Of a stretch of 61,130 nucleotides of DNA, positions 25,485 to 34,459 are shown piece after piece; position 1 is the first letter of the stretch; each line of letters begins with the position of its first letter. Made by a program: the position numbers and the translations under genes. Where the stretch lies: assembly GCA_009779915.1 (NCBI GenBank), contig WRBA01000014.1:1-61130 (forward strand), in the 5' to 3' direction. Under the pieces are notes generated by a model. The model was not told where the DNA came from. It saw only the letters and a list, made by a program, of their open reading frames with translations, and did not search any database. The stretch is from Defluviitaleaceae bacterium (lineage in GTDB: Bacteria > Bacillota > Clostridia > Lachnospirales > UBA5962).

Positions 25485-26300
25485 TTAGAATATAACGCCT
25501 GCTGCACCAAGTACAAATGTAACAACAGCCAATATAAGAATAACACGTACAGGCTTAACTTTCTTTTCCTTAAGCAGCCAGTAACAGAAAGCTACCATAA
25601 GTATAGGTATCATATGAGGTAAAATTCTGTCAAGTACATCTGCAACAGCAAGCGGAGGAAGTTCAACCCCATCAACTACCCGCTCAAAGGTCCAAGCAGC
25701 TCTAACGCCTAGTATAGAAGGAACGAAACCACCGACAACCAGAAGTCCCATAATACCTGCGGCATCACGCATATCGTTAAAATCAGAGTTGCCGGAAATA
25801 TCGTCAATAATCTTAACTGAACGGTTATAGCCCCAGTAGAACAGCGGCCATCTAGCCCAGAACATAAGAAGCATAGGGATTAAAATAACCAAAACCCCAA
25901 GGAAATTACCTTCAGCGGCCAAAGAAGCACCAAGCATGAATGCTAAAGGTTGAACTAAAACCGCCTGAATAGTATCACCAATACCTGCCATCGGACCCAT
26001 AAGAGCAACTTTGATACTATCGCTCATTTCAGTCTGATAGTCCCCTTCTAATGCCGCGGAAGCACCGGCAATAAGAGCAGACGCGCCAGGATGGCTGTTA
26101 TAAAATTGCATATGACGCTCAAGATTTTGACAAACTTCCTCATTGTCATCATAAAGCTCCTGCATGATAGGAAGCATAGTATAAGCAAAGCCTGAAGCTT
26201 GCATACGCTCATAATTCCAGCACCATTGAAGCGCCCAAGCATGACGCCAAGCTGCTTTCTTTAAAGCCTGTTGAGATAATTTCTTTTCAGTTTTCGCCAT
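25485..26300 (-). CDS. PTS mannose/fructose-family component IID
   Basis: 271 residues with the IID family pattern: a long cytoplasmic N-terminal part (WALQWCWNYERMQASGFAYTMLP, FNSHPGASALIAGASAALEG-like), the MGPMAGIGDTIQAVLVQPLAF motif and a C-terminal membrane helix. IID and IIC form the sugar channel of the Man-type PTS. The ATG has a ggagg RBS. The IIC stop is 4 bases upstream. Confidence 0.94.
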   Translation of the reverse strand: MAKTEKKLSQQALKKAAWRHAWALQWCWNYERMQASGFAYTMLPIMQELYDDNEEVCQNLERHMQFYNSHPGASALIAGASAALEGDYQTEMSDSIKVALMGPMAGIGDTIQAVLVQPLAFMLGASLAAEGNFLGVLVILIPMLLMFWARWPLFYWGYNRSVKIIDDISGNSDFNDMRDAAGIMGLLVVGGFVPSILGVRAAWTFERVVDGVELPPLAVADVLDRILPHMIPILMVAFCYWLLKEKKVKPVRVILILAVVTFVLGAAGVIF

Positions 26301-26303
26301 CTT

Positions 26304-27053
26304 CTACGCCTCCTTTCTCATTTTGCCCATTTGAGTGAAAAGAGCACCGGCAGCAACACCAATGATTGCCAAACCAATAGTCGGAACACCCATATAAGCA
26401 AACAATGCATAACCTAAAATTAAGAATGGCCAGAAGCGCTTAATATCCATAAATGAAAGAAGAAGCGCGAAACCAACCGCTGGCAAGCTTCTGCCTATTA
26501 CTTGCATACCAAGCCTAAACCATGCATATTGATTAACGAAATCTTCGATAACCCAAACATTTTCAATAAGCAAAGCACCAATGAAAACAGGGATAAAACG
26601 GCTTAAAAACCATGGGATAGTTCCCATAAGATGCCATTTCTGGAAAGCATTAACATCTCTTCTTGCAAGAGCTCTGTCACCGCCATGTTGGAATACAGTA
26701 GTAGTAGCACGACCTAAAATATCAAACCAAGTCATAAGCAGTGCTACTATAGAGCCTATTACAATTCCCATTTCAACATCGGCTACATTGCCGCCTGCTG
26801 CGATTGCGATTGCGGTTGCGAACATTGCCCCAACATTCCAGTCAGGTATAGTTGCGCCACCAAATGTGTGGAAACCAAGTGCCATTAAAGCACAAACAGC
26901 GCCGACTTGAAGACCCACCATTGGGTTGCCAAGGATTAAGCTCACAATCATAGCGTTCATAAGCGGGTTGTTAATACCGCCTACCGCAAGTGAGAACACA
27001 ATCATCAAACCGGCATACGTGGCCAAAATAAAGGCCAATAAGATTGGATCCAT
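26304..27053 (-). CDS. PTS mannose/fructose-family component IIC
   Basis: 249 residues with about eight transmembrane segments. The N-terminal pattern GGINNPLMNAMIVSLILGNPMVGLQVGAVCALMALG (read as shorter motifs) and GGATIPDWNVGAMFATAIAIA are typical of sorbose/mannose IIC. A segment SRFIPVFIGALLIENVW follows. It is the sugar-translocating subunit. The gene follows the SIS-domain gene on the same strand after about 75 bases with a tgagt/aggag RBS region. Confidence 0.93.
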   Translation of the reverse strand: MDPILLAFILATYAGLMIVFSLAVGGINNPLMNAMIVSLILGNPMVGLQVGAVCALMALGFHTFGGATIPDWNVGAMFATAIAIAAGGNVADVEMGIVIGSIVALLMTWFDILGRATTTVFQHGGDRALARRDVNAFQKWHLMGTIPWFLSRFIPVFIGALLIENVWVIEDFVNQYAWFRLGMQVIGRSLPAVGFALLLSFMDIKRFWPFLILGYALFAYMGVPTIGLAIIGVAAGALFTQMGKMRKEA

Positions 27054-27128
27054 TTACTCACTCTCCTCTTTTTGAGTTTGTAGTGTTTGTTGCTATTTTA
27101 CAAGCATAAGCTTGCATAATAACCTTGG

Positions 27129-27833
27129 TTAAATATGGAATAAACGATTGAAGTATTTATCTACTAATTTCTGATTAAACTCTTTGCCGCCATCAATATT
27201 AGCGGATTTAAAGAATGGAGGCTGAATGCCTTTTGCAAGAAGCATTTTAGTAGCCTCAAGAACAGTCGCCTGCAGCGCAACCGAAGTTGTAATAGAGCTT
27301 ACACCGCAAATTGCAGTGTCAAGTCCGGGAAGGTTAATTGCCGCATCTCCTTCCGGTGCTTGATTATCAATCACTACATCAGCTATTTCAAACAATCTCT
27401 TACCGCTTTTGTGGAAAGAAGTAAGCTTTGAACTTGCATTAACACTTGTAACGGCAACTACCTTAGCACCACGCTCTTTGGCTTGGGTGGCTATCTCCAA
27501 AGGCAATGGATTACGCCCGGAGTTGGATATTATAAATACTGTATCTTCTTTTAGTATTTCCACTTCTCTAAGAAAAATCTCCGCAACTCCCGGTACGGAT
27601 TCATACTTGCCTTGAGCCGGCTCCTTAATATTTTTAGTTGGTATAAATCCTCCGGCACGACCGCAAAGCTCCATAGCCCCAGCTAAAGAATGCCCCGAGC
27701 CAAAGGCCTGCAAAATACCCCCTGCTTCCATGGTGTCAGCTATGCACTTCGCTGCCGCTAAAATATTCTTTTCTTGAGAGGTTCTCAGTTTTTCAATGAG
27801 CTCCACTGCTTTGGTGAAAACTTCATTCTCCAT
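27129..27833 (-). CDS. SIS-domain phosphosugar-binding protein (UPF0309 type)
   Basis: I chose the ATG at 27831-27833, behind a ggaggg RBS; this gives 234 residues, normal for UPF0309 SIS proteins. Motifs: LQAFGSGHSLAGAMELCGRAGGF near the N terminus and DTVFIISNSGRNPLPLEIATQAKERGAKVVAVTS, the SIS phosphosugar-binding segment. A NLPGLDTAICGVSSITTSVALQ region follows. SIS proteins isomerise or bind phosphosugars, often amino-sugar phosphates. Being first in a Man-family PTS operon suggests it processes the imported sugar phosphate. A strong promoter lies upstream at 27922-27950. Confidence 0.88.
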   Translation of the reverse strand: MENEVFTKAVELIEKLRTSQEKNILAAAKCIADTMEAGGILQAFGSGHSLAGAMELCGRAGGFIPTKNIKEPAQGKYESVPGVAEIFLREVEILKEDTVFIISNSGRNPLPLEIATQAKERGAKVVAVTSVNASSKLTSFHKSGKRLFEIADVVIDNQAPEGDAAINLPGLDTAICGVSSITTSVALQATVLEATKMLLAKGIQPPFFKSANIDGGKEFNQKLVDKYFNRLFHI

Positions 27834-27921
27834 AAATATCCCTCCGTTCGGCAAAATAGATAATTTTTCATCATTTTTGCTGGCATCATTGTAAGATTTT
27901 AACATAAAAATACTTACCGCA

Positions 27922-27950
27922 ATTGTATAATAATTTACAAAAATTGTCAA
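27922..27950 (-). promoter_or_regulatory. Strong sigma-A promoter of the SIS-PTS operon
   Basis: On the minus strand TTGACA (27945-27950) and TACAAT (27922-27927) are separated by exactly 17 bases in a very AT-rich region. It lies about 90 bases before the SIS gene start. Confidence 0.8.
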
Positions 27951-27958
27951 TCATGATT

Positions 27959-28708
27959 TTAGCTAAAAAAACTATTCGCCCACTTTACATAAGATTTTAA
28001 CCCATTTTCATCAATTACTAACTTGCCATCCCCTAAATCTTTGTGAAATTTTCCATGTAACTGATTAGCACCTGTTTTTTTAATAATTTCAGGGGCATTA
28101 TGCGCTCTTATGCCGCCGCCGGGCAAAATTTCAAGCTTTCCGCCTCTTTTTTGAGTATGTTCAATATAGCTTTTTAAAGAATCCATACCTAAAACAGCTG
28201 AATCAGCGCGGCCTCTTGTTAAAACACGGTTAAAGCCAATTTTTTCAAGCTTTTCAAGCATTTCAATCTCATCAGCTGCCGATACATCAAAAGCCATATG
28301 AAATACCGCATCCTTACTGCCTCCATATTTATCCATCTTGTCCAATATGATTTTGCACCGCTCTGTATCAAGGTTAAGCATGGCATCTTCTGTGAGTATG
28401 CCAAAGGCTATACCGTCTGCCCCATTATCAAGGAGAATATCAAGGTCTATAAGCATTGTTTCAAACTCTTTATCACTATAGCAAAAATCGCCGCCTCGGG
28501 GTCTTAGCATTGTTATAATTTCTATATCAGTTTTTTCTCTGGCAAGGCGAAGCGCTCCAATACCGGGCGTAATCCCTCCAAGCTCCAGTGCCGCATTTAG
28601 CTCTACCCTGTGTGCTCCGGCTTTAGCACAAGCAATTACATCTTCCGCGCTGCCACAGCAAACTTCAATTTTGATGAATTTATCATTTATACTATTATTC
28701 ATATGCAT
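27959..28708 (-). CDS. cutC: CutC-family copper homeostasis/TIM-barrel protein
   Basis: About 249 residues of the CutC TIM-barrel family: IKIEVCCGSAEDVIACAKAGAHRVELNAALELGGITPG at the start, MLRPRGGDFCYSD, GADGIAFGIL and ILPGGGIRAHN, all matching family motifs. CutC was first linked to copper tolerance in E. coli, but the molecular function remains uncertain. The start is probably the ATG at 28706-28708 (another at 28700), behind gagagga. The HAD gene upstream ends 11 bases away. The downstream SIS-PTS promoter begins at once, so this may end its own transcript or read through. Confidence 0.9.
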   Translation of the reverse strand: MHMNNSINDKFIKIEVCCGSAEDVIACAKAGAHRVELNAALELGGITPGIGALRLAREKTDIEIITMLRPRGGDFCYSDKEFETMLIDLDILLDNGADGIAFGILTEDAMLNLDTERCKIILDKMDKYGGSKDAVFHMAFDVSAADEIEMLEKLEKIGFNRVLTRGRADSAVLGMDSLKSYIEHTQKRGGKLEILPGGGIRAHNAPEIIKKTGANQLHGKFHKDLGDGKLVIDENGLKSYVKWANSFFS

Positions 28709-28718
28709 TGATCCTCTC

Positions 28719-29501
28719 TTATATAATTCCATACTTCTTAAATACAGATTTTACCGGATCTATTTCAGGTGCTATATCATCCGCACTTTTTTTAACTGTG
28801 TCCGAGGCATGAGCAACAGCAATACCTACGCCGGCGTATTCAAGCATAGTAATATCATTGTATCCATCCCCCATTGCAAGAACCTCATGCTTTTCAAGTC
28901 CAAATTTCTCCATCATTTTCTGCATACCTATATGTTTGCCTCCGTCTGCCGGGATTATGTCAACTGCCCAATTATTCCAGCGTGTTGGCATAGCATTTTT
29001 AAGGCGTGGAATTATTAAATCCTCCACCTCCTTGGTTATATAAGGCATCACCATATAAATTGCCTCTTTTTTATAGTCAAAATTGTCCGGCAAAAGCTCC
29101 GGCAGCTTAATATCCACAAGTTTTGATGACTTTCGCACCATATCATCATAATTTGTTATATAAACTTCTCTAAGAGTGTTTACAGCCATTGCAAAGTTCA
29201 TTTCCTTACGCATAGCAAACACAGTCTCTATATCAATAACATCAAGAGGCAGGCTGTAAAAAGGATCCTCCTTGCCAAAATGGCAAATGGCACCATTCAT
29301 CCCAACATAACCGTCAAATTCTATATGCGCCATTGTTTTGGATTCATACTCATCCAATGTATTGCGCCCTGTTGCCGCAAAAACAAGTATACCGTTTTTT
29401 CTTGCAGCTTTGACGGCTTCTACTGCGCTATCTGGGATTATTCTCGTTAGTGGGTCGGTCATCGTGTTGTCAATATCTACAAAAACAGCTTTTACTTTCA
29501 A
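28719..29501 (-). CDS. Cof-type HAD-superfamily phosphatase
   Basis: 260 residues with motif I in AVFVDIDNTMTDP (DxDNT rather than DxDGT), motif II VFAATGRN, the C2B cap, and motif IV EVLAMGDGYNDITMLEYAGVGIAV. The start is TTG at 29499-29501 with an aggggag RBS. Neighbours CutC, SIS and Man-PTS suggest a sugar-phosphate substrate, but this is inference. It is a paralogue of the HAD protein at 21834-22682. Confidence 0.88.
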   Translation of the reverse strand: MKVKAVFVDIDNTMTDPLTRIIPDSAVEAVKAARKNGILVFAATGRNTLDEYESKTMAHIEFDGYVGMNGAICHFGKEDPFYSLPLDVIDIETVFAMRKEMNFAMAVNTLREVYITNYDDMVRKSSKLVDIKLPELLPDNFDYKKEAIYMVMPYITKEVEDLIIPRLKNAMPTRWNNWAVDIIPADGGKHIGMQKMMEKFGLEKHEVLAMGDGYNDITMLEYAGVGIAVAHASDTVKKSADDIAPEIDPVKSVFKKYGII

Positions 29502-29530
29502 TAGTAAACTCCCCTTTATAAAAGTCTTTG

Positions 29531-29713
29531 TTAGTCCTTAAGTTCTTTATCTATTAAATATAGAGCAATACGAAGTGCCTTAAGTCTGCTATGCATAAGA
29601 GAGTGTTGCGCTGTACCTTCATTAAGTTTTTCATAGGATTTTTCGCATTTGCCTATTAGTGAAACTATAGCGCGGCGTGCACCCTGCAAGTCGGACTTTG
29701 ATAAATTTTCTAT
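29531..29713 (-). CDS. Small helical protein with an apparent ATA start codon
   Basis: An open frame of 60 codons runs from 29713 to a TAA at 29531 and reads ENLSKSDLQGARRAIVSL then IGKCEKSYEKLNEGTAQ, HSLMHSRLKALRIALYLIDKELKD. It looks like a genuine charged, helical protein. A strong aaggag RBS lies at about 29723-29728, but no ATG, GTG or TTG is correctly placed; the codon about 9 bases after the RBS is ATA (29711-29713). A TTG at about 29687 would remove the N terminus and has no RBS. It lies between the HAD gene and a radical SAM gene on the same strand. Either AUA initiation or a mutated start is implied. No family recognised. Confidence 0.55.
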   Translation of the reverse strand: MENLSKSDLQGARRAIVSLIGKCEKSYEKLNEGTAQHSLMHSRLKALRIALYLIDKELKD

Positions 29714-29728
29714 ATAGCTTCACTCCTT

Positions 29729-30622
29729 TTAAAATAACTTCAGCTGACTATCGCCGTAACCTGCTTTATACCTGCTTATTATGGCTCGCATATCGTAGAG
29801 CAAACCAAGTTTTTCACACTCGTTTGCGAATATTCCCCTTAGCTTTTTTCCATTAGGGGATGAGCAGTTGTACCTTAGATCGTATTTTTTAATATATTTT
29901 TCTTTAATCCCGGGAAAATGCTTGTCAAGACAATCATAATAATACTCTCTATTACCTTGCCTTAAGGTCATGCCCATGTAACCATAAGCAAATTTAGCAC
30001 CGGCATCCTTTGCCCGGCGTAAAATCCCTGCAATATTTTCCTCTGTGTCGTTTATAAAAGGCAGGATTGGCATAATCAGCACACCGCAAAAAATCCCCTT
30101 ATCAGCAAGTTTACGGATAGCTTCAAACCGCTCTGAGCTTAGAGACACATTAGGCTCTATTATTTTACATAATTCATCGTCAGCCGTTGTAATAGTTAGG
30201 TTTACAATAACCGGTGAATGAGTCTTTATATCTCCAAGTACATCTAAATCCCGTACCACCATATCAGACTTGGTTGAAATTGCTACTCCAAAACGAAAAG
30301 CATTTATAAGCTCCAAGGCATTAAGGGTTAATCTTAGCTTTTCCTCTAATGGGTTGTAAGGATCGCTCATAGCCCCTGTTCCTATTACCCCTGTTTTTAC
30401 TTTGCGCCTTAAATCGCCTCTTATAATTTGAAGGGCGTTTTCTTTCACTTTTACTGTGTCAAAATCGATATTTCTGTAACAGTCACTTCTACTATCACAG
30501 TAAATACAACCGTGAGAGCACCCGCGGTAAATATTCATATTATAATCAAGCCCAAACCAATCATAGCCGCCTTTAACATTTTGGATAATGGTTTTCGCTG
30601 GGACAATTGGAATATTTTCCAT
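29729..30622 (-). CDS. SPL-family radical SAM protein
   Basis: 297 residues with the radical SAM cluster motif YRGCSHGCIYCDSRSDCY (C-x3-C-x2-C) near residues 33-47. The SPASM-less Rv2578c/SplB-like pattern follows: GVIGTGAMSDPYNPLEEKLRLTLN, FGVAISTKSDMVVRDLDVL and MPILPFINDTEENI. The E-KY-LRYNCSSPNGKKL segment near the C terminus is common in this clade. Relatives include spore photoproduct lyase; most of this subgroup is uncharacterised. The ATG is at 30620-30622. The YjbQ gene is 8 bases upstream, so the two are probably cotranscribed. Confidence 0.9.
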   Translation of the reverse strand: MENIPIVPAKTIIQNVKGGYDWFGLDYNMNIYRGCSHGCIYCDSRSDCYRNIDFDTVKVKENALQIIRGDLRRKVKTGVIGTGAMSDPYNPLEEKLRLTLNALELINAFRFGVAISTKSDMVVRDLDVLGDIKTHSPVIVNLTITTADDELCKIIEPNVSLSSERFEAIRKLADKGIFCGVLIMPILPFINDTEENIAGILRRAKDAGAKFAYGYMGMTLRQGNREYYYDCLDKHFPGIKEKYIKKYDLRYNCSSPNGKKLRGIFANECEKLGLLYDMRAIISRYKAGYGDSQLKLF

Positions 30623-30630
30623 AAACTTGC

Positions 30631-31047
30631 CTACTCCCCAATGATTTTTATTAGCACGCGTTTATCCCGCATACCATCAAATTCACCATAAAATATCTGT
30701 TCCCAAGTGCCAAAATCCAGCCTGCCTTTGGTAATCGCAACTACAACTTCCCTTCCCATTACGCTGCGCTTTAGATGCCCGTCCGCATTGTCTTCATAAC
30801 CATTATGAGCATATTGAGAATGAGGTTTTTCCGGTGCTAATTTCTCAAGCCATACTTCGAAATCACTGTGTAGCCCGCTTTCATTATCGTTTATAAACAC
30901 AGATGCCGTTATATTCATAGCATTTACAAGGCACAGACCTTCTTGTACGCCACTTTCATTAAGTGCCGATTCAACCTGAGGGGTAATATTAATAAAGGCA
31001 CGGCGGGTTTTGGTGTGCAAGGTTAGTTCGCTTCGATATGACTTCAT
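30631..31047 (-). CDS. YjbQ-family protein (UPF0047)
   Basis: 138 residues with the family signatures [35 protein letters not shown], and near the C terminus [30 protein letters not shown] with the conserved GTWQ-like turn. The fold is known; thiamine-phosphate synthase activity has been reported for members when overproduced. The ATG at 31045-31047 is preferred over an upstream GTG because the GTG lies inside the ggaggtg RBS. It is divergent from the pfl operon. Confidence 0.92.
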   Translation of the reverse strand: MKSYRSELTLHTKTRRAFINITPQVESALNESGVQEGLCLVNAMNITASVFINDNESGLHSDFEVWLEKLAPEKPHSQYAHNGYEDNADGHLKRSVMGREVVVAITKGRLDFGTWEQIFYGEFDGMRDKRVLIKIIGE

Positions 31048-31083
31048 ATGTTTCACCTCCAGTTAGAGTATATCATAAATCTC

Positions 31084-31112
31084 TTGACAAATGGAAAATT
31101 TTTAAGTACAAT
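31084..31112 (+). promoter_or_regulatory. Near-consensus sigma-A promoter for pflB
   Basis: TTGACA (31084-31089), a 17-base spacer and TACAAT (31107-31112). The leader to the pflB start is about 160 bases. It contains a partial tttgttaa half-site reminiscent of Rex operators, too weak to claim, and an imperfect stem ggcaaa...tttgcc at about 31157-31184. Confidence 0.8.
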
Positions 31113-31279
31113 GATAATTACTATCAATTAATATTGATTGCTATAGAGCGGCACCCTTGGCAAATTATTATTTGCATTATTTGCCCTTGCGTAAGCTGTG
31201 ATACTTTGTTAAAATTAATATGATTAGGTTTGCGGAATTTGTCGCAAGGTCTGATTAGATTTCTAGTGAGGTGATTTCA

Positions 31280-33508
31280 ATGAAACAAGAATGGGCTGGT
31301 TTTAAAACCGGCAACTGGGAACGAGAAGTTGATGTTAGAGATTTTATCCAGCAAAATTACACGCCTTATACAGGCGATGCAACTTTTTTAGAAGAGCCTA
31401 CTAATAACACAAAAAAGCTTTGGGATAATGTTTTGGAGCTTTTTAAGCTTGAAAATGAAAAGGTCGTATTAGATGCTGAAACAAAAATGCCTTCAACAAT
31501 TACAACTTATGGTCCAGGCTATATTAACAAGGAGCTTGAAGCAATTGTAGGGCTTCAAACAGATAAACCTTTAAAAAGAGCTATAATGCCTTTTGGAGGT
31601 CTTAATGTGGTAAAGAGTGCTCTTAGCAGCTACGGCTATGAACTAGATAAAGATACTGAAAAAATATTTAGCGATTACCGCAAAACCCATAATGACGGCG
31701 TTTTTGATGTTTATACTGAGGAAATGCTTAGAGCAAGACGTTCCGGTATAATAACAGGTTTGCCTGATGCTTACGGCCGCGGACGTATAATAGGCGATTA
31801 CAGGCGTGTGGCTTTATATGGAACGGATTTTTTAACAGAGCAAAAGCAGCATGAGAAAAAAGAGCTGGATTTCTCAGAAATGAATGAATCCACAATACGC
31901 CTTAGAGAAAATATCAGCGAGCAGATAAGATCCTTAAAAGAGCTTACCCAAATGGCTTTGGGCTATGGTTTTGACATTTCCGTACCTGCTAAAAACGCCA
32001 GGGAAGCTGTCCAGTGGACATATTTTGCTTTCCTTGCGGCAATTAAGCAGCAAGACGGGGCCGCAATGAGCCTTGGGCGTGTATCAACATTTTTAGATAT
32101 ATATATCGAAAAAGATTTGAAAAACGGCGTAATAACTGAGTCTCAAGCACAGGAGTTTATCGATCATTTCGTAATGAAACTTCGTATGGTGAGATTTTTA
32201 CGTACACAGGACTATAACTCCCTGTTTTCCGGCGACCCTACATGGGTTACTGAGGTAATAGGCGGTATGGGCGAAGACGGACGTACTCTTGTTACAAGGA
32301 GTTCTTACCGTGTCCTTCATACTTTGTATAATTTAGGTCCCGCGCCGGAGCCTAACCTTACGGTTTTATGGAGTGTTAATTTACCTAAACACTTTAAGGA
32401 TTATTGTGCAAAAGCTTCTATCGACACCAGCTCTATCCAGTATGAAAACGATGATCTTATGCGCGGTCATTGGGGAGATGATTACGGTATAGCTTGCTGT
32501 GTGTCCGCTATGCGCCTTGGTAAGCAGATGCAGTTTTTCGGTGCGAGGGCTAATCTTGCTAAAGCCCTTCTATACGCTATTAACGGCGGTAAAGATGAAA
32601 AAAGCGGTGAGCAGGTAGGTCCTGAGTTTGCGCCTATTGTAAGTGAATATTTGGATTACGATGAAGTAGTTCGCCGTTTTGACCAGGTTATGGAATGGCT
32701 TGCAGGGCTTTATATAAGCACTCTTAATGTAATCCACTATATGCATGACAAATATAATTACGAAAGCCTCCAATTGGCTCTTCATGATAAGGATATATTA
32801 CGTACTCAGGCTACCGGCGTTGCAGGGCTTTCTGTTGTGGTGGACTCTTTATCCGCAATAAAACACGCTAAGGTTAAAGTTATTAGAAATGATACGGGGC
32901 TTGCTACTGACTATGAAATCGAAGGGGAATATCCGGCTTTCGGCAACAACGATGCTGAGATAAACAAAATGGCCTCCAATCTTGTTAAAAACTTTATGAC
33001 AAGGCTTAAAAAACACTCAACCTATAGGGAAGCTGTGCCTACAACTTCTATACTTACGATTACCTCAAACGTAGTATACGGCAAAAAAACAGGCTCAACA
33101 CCTGACGGCAGGAAAGATGGGGAACCGTTTGCACCAGGCGCAAACCCAATGCACGGCAGAGATAAGAAAGGCGCAATCGCCTCACTTTCCTCTGTATCTC
33201 AGCTGCCTTACACCTACGCCTTAGACGGTATATCCTATACTTTCTCAATTGTGCCATCGGCTCTCGGCAAAACCGCTGAGGATCGGATAAGCAATTTAGT
33301 TGGCATTATGGACGGTTATTTCGGCGATAACGGTCATCATATAAATGTAAATGTCTTTGACCGTGAAACCCTTTTAGACGCGATGGATAAACCGGAGCTA
33401 TATCCGCAGCTCACCATTCGCGTATCAGGGTATGCTGTAAACTTTGTAAAACTTACAAGGGAACAGCAGATTGATGTTATCCATCGTACATTCCACGAAC
33501 GAGTATAG
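31280..33508 (+). CDS. pflB: Pyruvate formate-lyase (glycyl radical enzyme)
   Basis: PflB converts pyruvate and CoA to acetyl-CoA and formate without oxygen. The 742-residue protein has the catalytic pair of cysteines at 406-407 in [12 protein letters not shown] and the glycyl-radical site RVSGYAV (Gly717) 26 residues from the end. The adjacent Cys pair separates PFL from glycerol dehydratase and other relatives with one Cys. The ATG at 31280 is chosen because the ggtg upstream is part of its RBS. The activase gene follows after 5 bases. It suggests mixed-acid type fermentation. Confidence 0.97.
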   Translation: MKQEWAGFKTGNWEREVDVRDFIQQNYTPYTGDATFLEEPTNNTKKLWDNVLELFKLENEKVVLDAETKMPSTITTYGPGYINKELEAIVGLQTDKPLKRAIMPFGGLNVVKSALSSYGYELDKDTEKIFSDYRKTHNDGVFDVYTEEMLRARRSGIITGLPDAYGRGRIIGDYRRVALYGTDFLTEQKQHEKKELDFSEMNESTIRLRENISEQIRSLKELTQMALGYGFDISVPAKNAREAVQWTYFAFLAAIKQQDGAAMSLGRVSTFLDIYIEKDLKNGVITESQAQEFIDHFVMKLRMVRFLRTQDYNSLFSGDPTWVTEVIGGMGEDGRTLVTRSSYRVLHTLYNLGPAPEPNLTVLWSVNLPKHFKDYCAKASIDTSSIQYENDDLMRGHWGDDYGIACCVSAMRLGKQMQFFGARANLAKALLYAINGGKDEKSGEQVGPEFAPIVSEYLDYDEVVRRFDQVMEWLAGLYISTLNVIHYMHDKYNYESLQLALHDKDILRTQATGVAGLSVVVDSLSAIKHAKVKVIRNDTGLATDYEIEGEYPAFGNNDAEINKMASNLVKNFMTRLKKHSTYREAVPTTSILTITSNVVYGKKTGSTPDGRKDGEPFAPGANPMHGRDKKGAIASLSSVSQLPYTYALDGISYTFSIVPSALGKTAEDRISNLVGIMDGYFGDNGHHINVNVFDRETLLDAMDKPELYPQLTIRVSGYAVNFVKLTREQQIDVIHRTFHERV

Positions 33509-33513
33509 GAATT

Positions 33514-34257
33514 ATGAGTGAAGTTGTAGGGAGAATCCACTCTATTGAAACATGCGGAACGGTGGATGGTCCCGGTATCAGATATGTAGTATTTGCCCAA
33601 GGCTGCCCTCTTAGGTGTATGTACTGCCACAATCCGGATACATGGAGTATAAATAATCCAAATGCCATGAGACGTACCGTCTCTGAGCTTATGCCGGATA
33701 TAATCAAGTACAAATCGTACTTTAGGGCAACCGGCGGTGGTGTTACACTAACCGGCGGCGACCCTCTTATGCAGAAGGAATTTGCCTTGGAGCTGTTTAA
33801 AGCCTGTAAACAGGAAGGACTGCATACATGTCTTGACACCTCGGGCTATAGCAGGGTCGACGCTTTGACAAAAACGATTTTGGAATATACGGATTTAGTG
33901 CTTTTGGACTTTAAAAGTATTAATCCGGACACTTATGAAAAGGTAACCGGCTTTCCTATTGAGCGGACTATGAAATTTGCCAAATATCTAAGTGATAATA
34001 ATATCCCCGCCTGGGCATTGTTTGTACTTGTGCCGGGGCTTACAGATGATGAGAAGGAACTTAAGGACTTAGCGGCTTATTTAACTACTCTTAAAAATAT
34101 TGAGAGAGTTGGGGTACACCCTTTCCATCAAATGGGGGCTTATAAATGGCGCCAGCTTAAACTTGATTACCAGCTTAATAACGCACCTACACCAACACCG
34201 GAAGAGACTGAAAAGGTGCGGGAACTATTTAAAAGTTATGGATTTGTTGTTAGATAA
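33514..34257 (+). CDS. pflA: Pyruvate formate-lyase activating enzyme
   Basis: 247 residues with the radical SAM motif GCPLRCMYCHNPDTW (Cys31, 35, 38; C-x3-C-x2-C). Further PflA patterns are GGGVTLTGGDPLMQKEF, TCLDTSGYSR and VLVPGLTDDEKEL. It abstracts hydrogen from Gly717 of PflB to create the radical. It lies 5 bases behind pflB and ends just before a hairpin terminator. No additional ferredoxin-type cluster domain is present, as expected for the short PflA form. Confidence 0.96.
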   Translation: MSEVVGRIHSIETCGTVDGPGIRYVVFAQGCPLRCMYCHNPDTWSINNPNAMRRTVSELMPDIIKYKSYFRATGGGVTLTGGDPLMQKEFALELFKACKQEGLHTCLDTSGYSRVDALTKTILEYTDLVLLDFKSINPDTYEKVTGFPIERTMKFAKYLSDNNIPAWALFVLVPGLTDDEKELKDLAAYLTTLKNIERVGVHPFHQMGAYKWRQLKLDYQLNNAPTPTPEETEKVRELFKSYGFVVR

Positions 34258-34280
34258 AATCTTTATTTATTAAGAATTAT

Positions 34281-34314
34281 TTCAAAGGCAGCTAAGTATT
34301 AAGCTGCCTTTGAA
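34281..34314 (+). terminator. Hairpin terminator after pflA
   Basis: ttcaaaggcagct and agctgcctttgaa form a perfect 13-bp stem with an 8-base loop; the following run is AT-rich (gttatatata) rather than pure T. The TATAG element begins 6 bases later. Confidence 0.7.
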
Positions 34315-34320
34315 GTTATA

Positions 34321-34439
34321 TATAGTTAAGCCCTTTTAAAATTGTCCAAGTAAAACGCAGGATTTTACTCACAAAACTAAAGAGGCGACAACAACAAATG
34401 CCAAGTTTTAATGAATGGGTTTAGAGGGGCTTGACTATA
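34321..34439 (+). mobile_element. TATAG-family palindromic mini-element A (119 bp)
   Basis: Left end tatagttaagcccttttaaa; right end on the other strand tatagtcaagcccctctaaa (18 of 20 positions pair in register). Internal marks match the family: AAAA at +18, ACGCAG at +35 (34355-34360), and caagttttaa starting 38 bases before the right end. TA at each extremity can be read as a target duplication. No reading frame. It sits between the pflA terminator and the D-aminoacylase RBS, so it forms the 5' leader or promoter region of that gene. Confidence 0.8.
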
Positions 34440-34459
34440 AAACAAATAAGGAGGCTTTT

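Noticed and set aside
31113-31270. Rex or FNR operator in the pflB leader
   Set aside because: Only half-site matches (tttgttaa, ttgat) were found without the required dyad symmetry.
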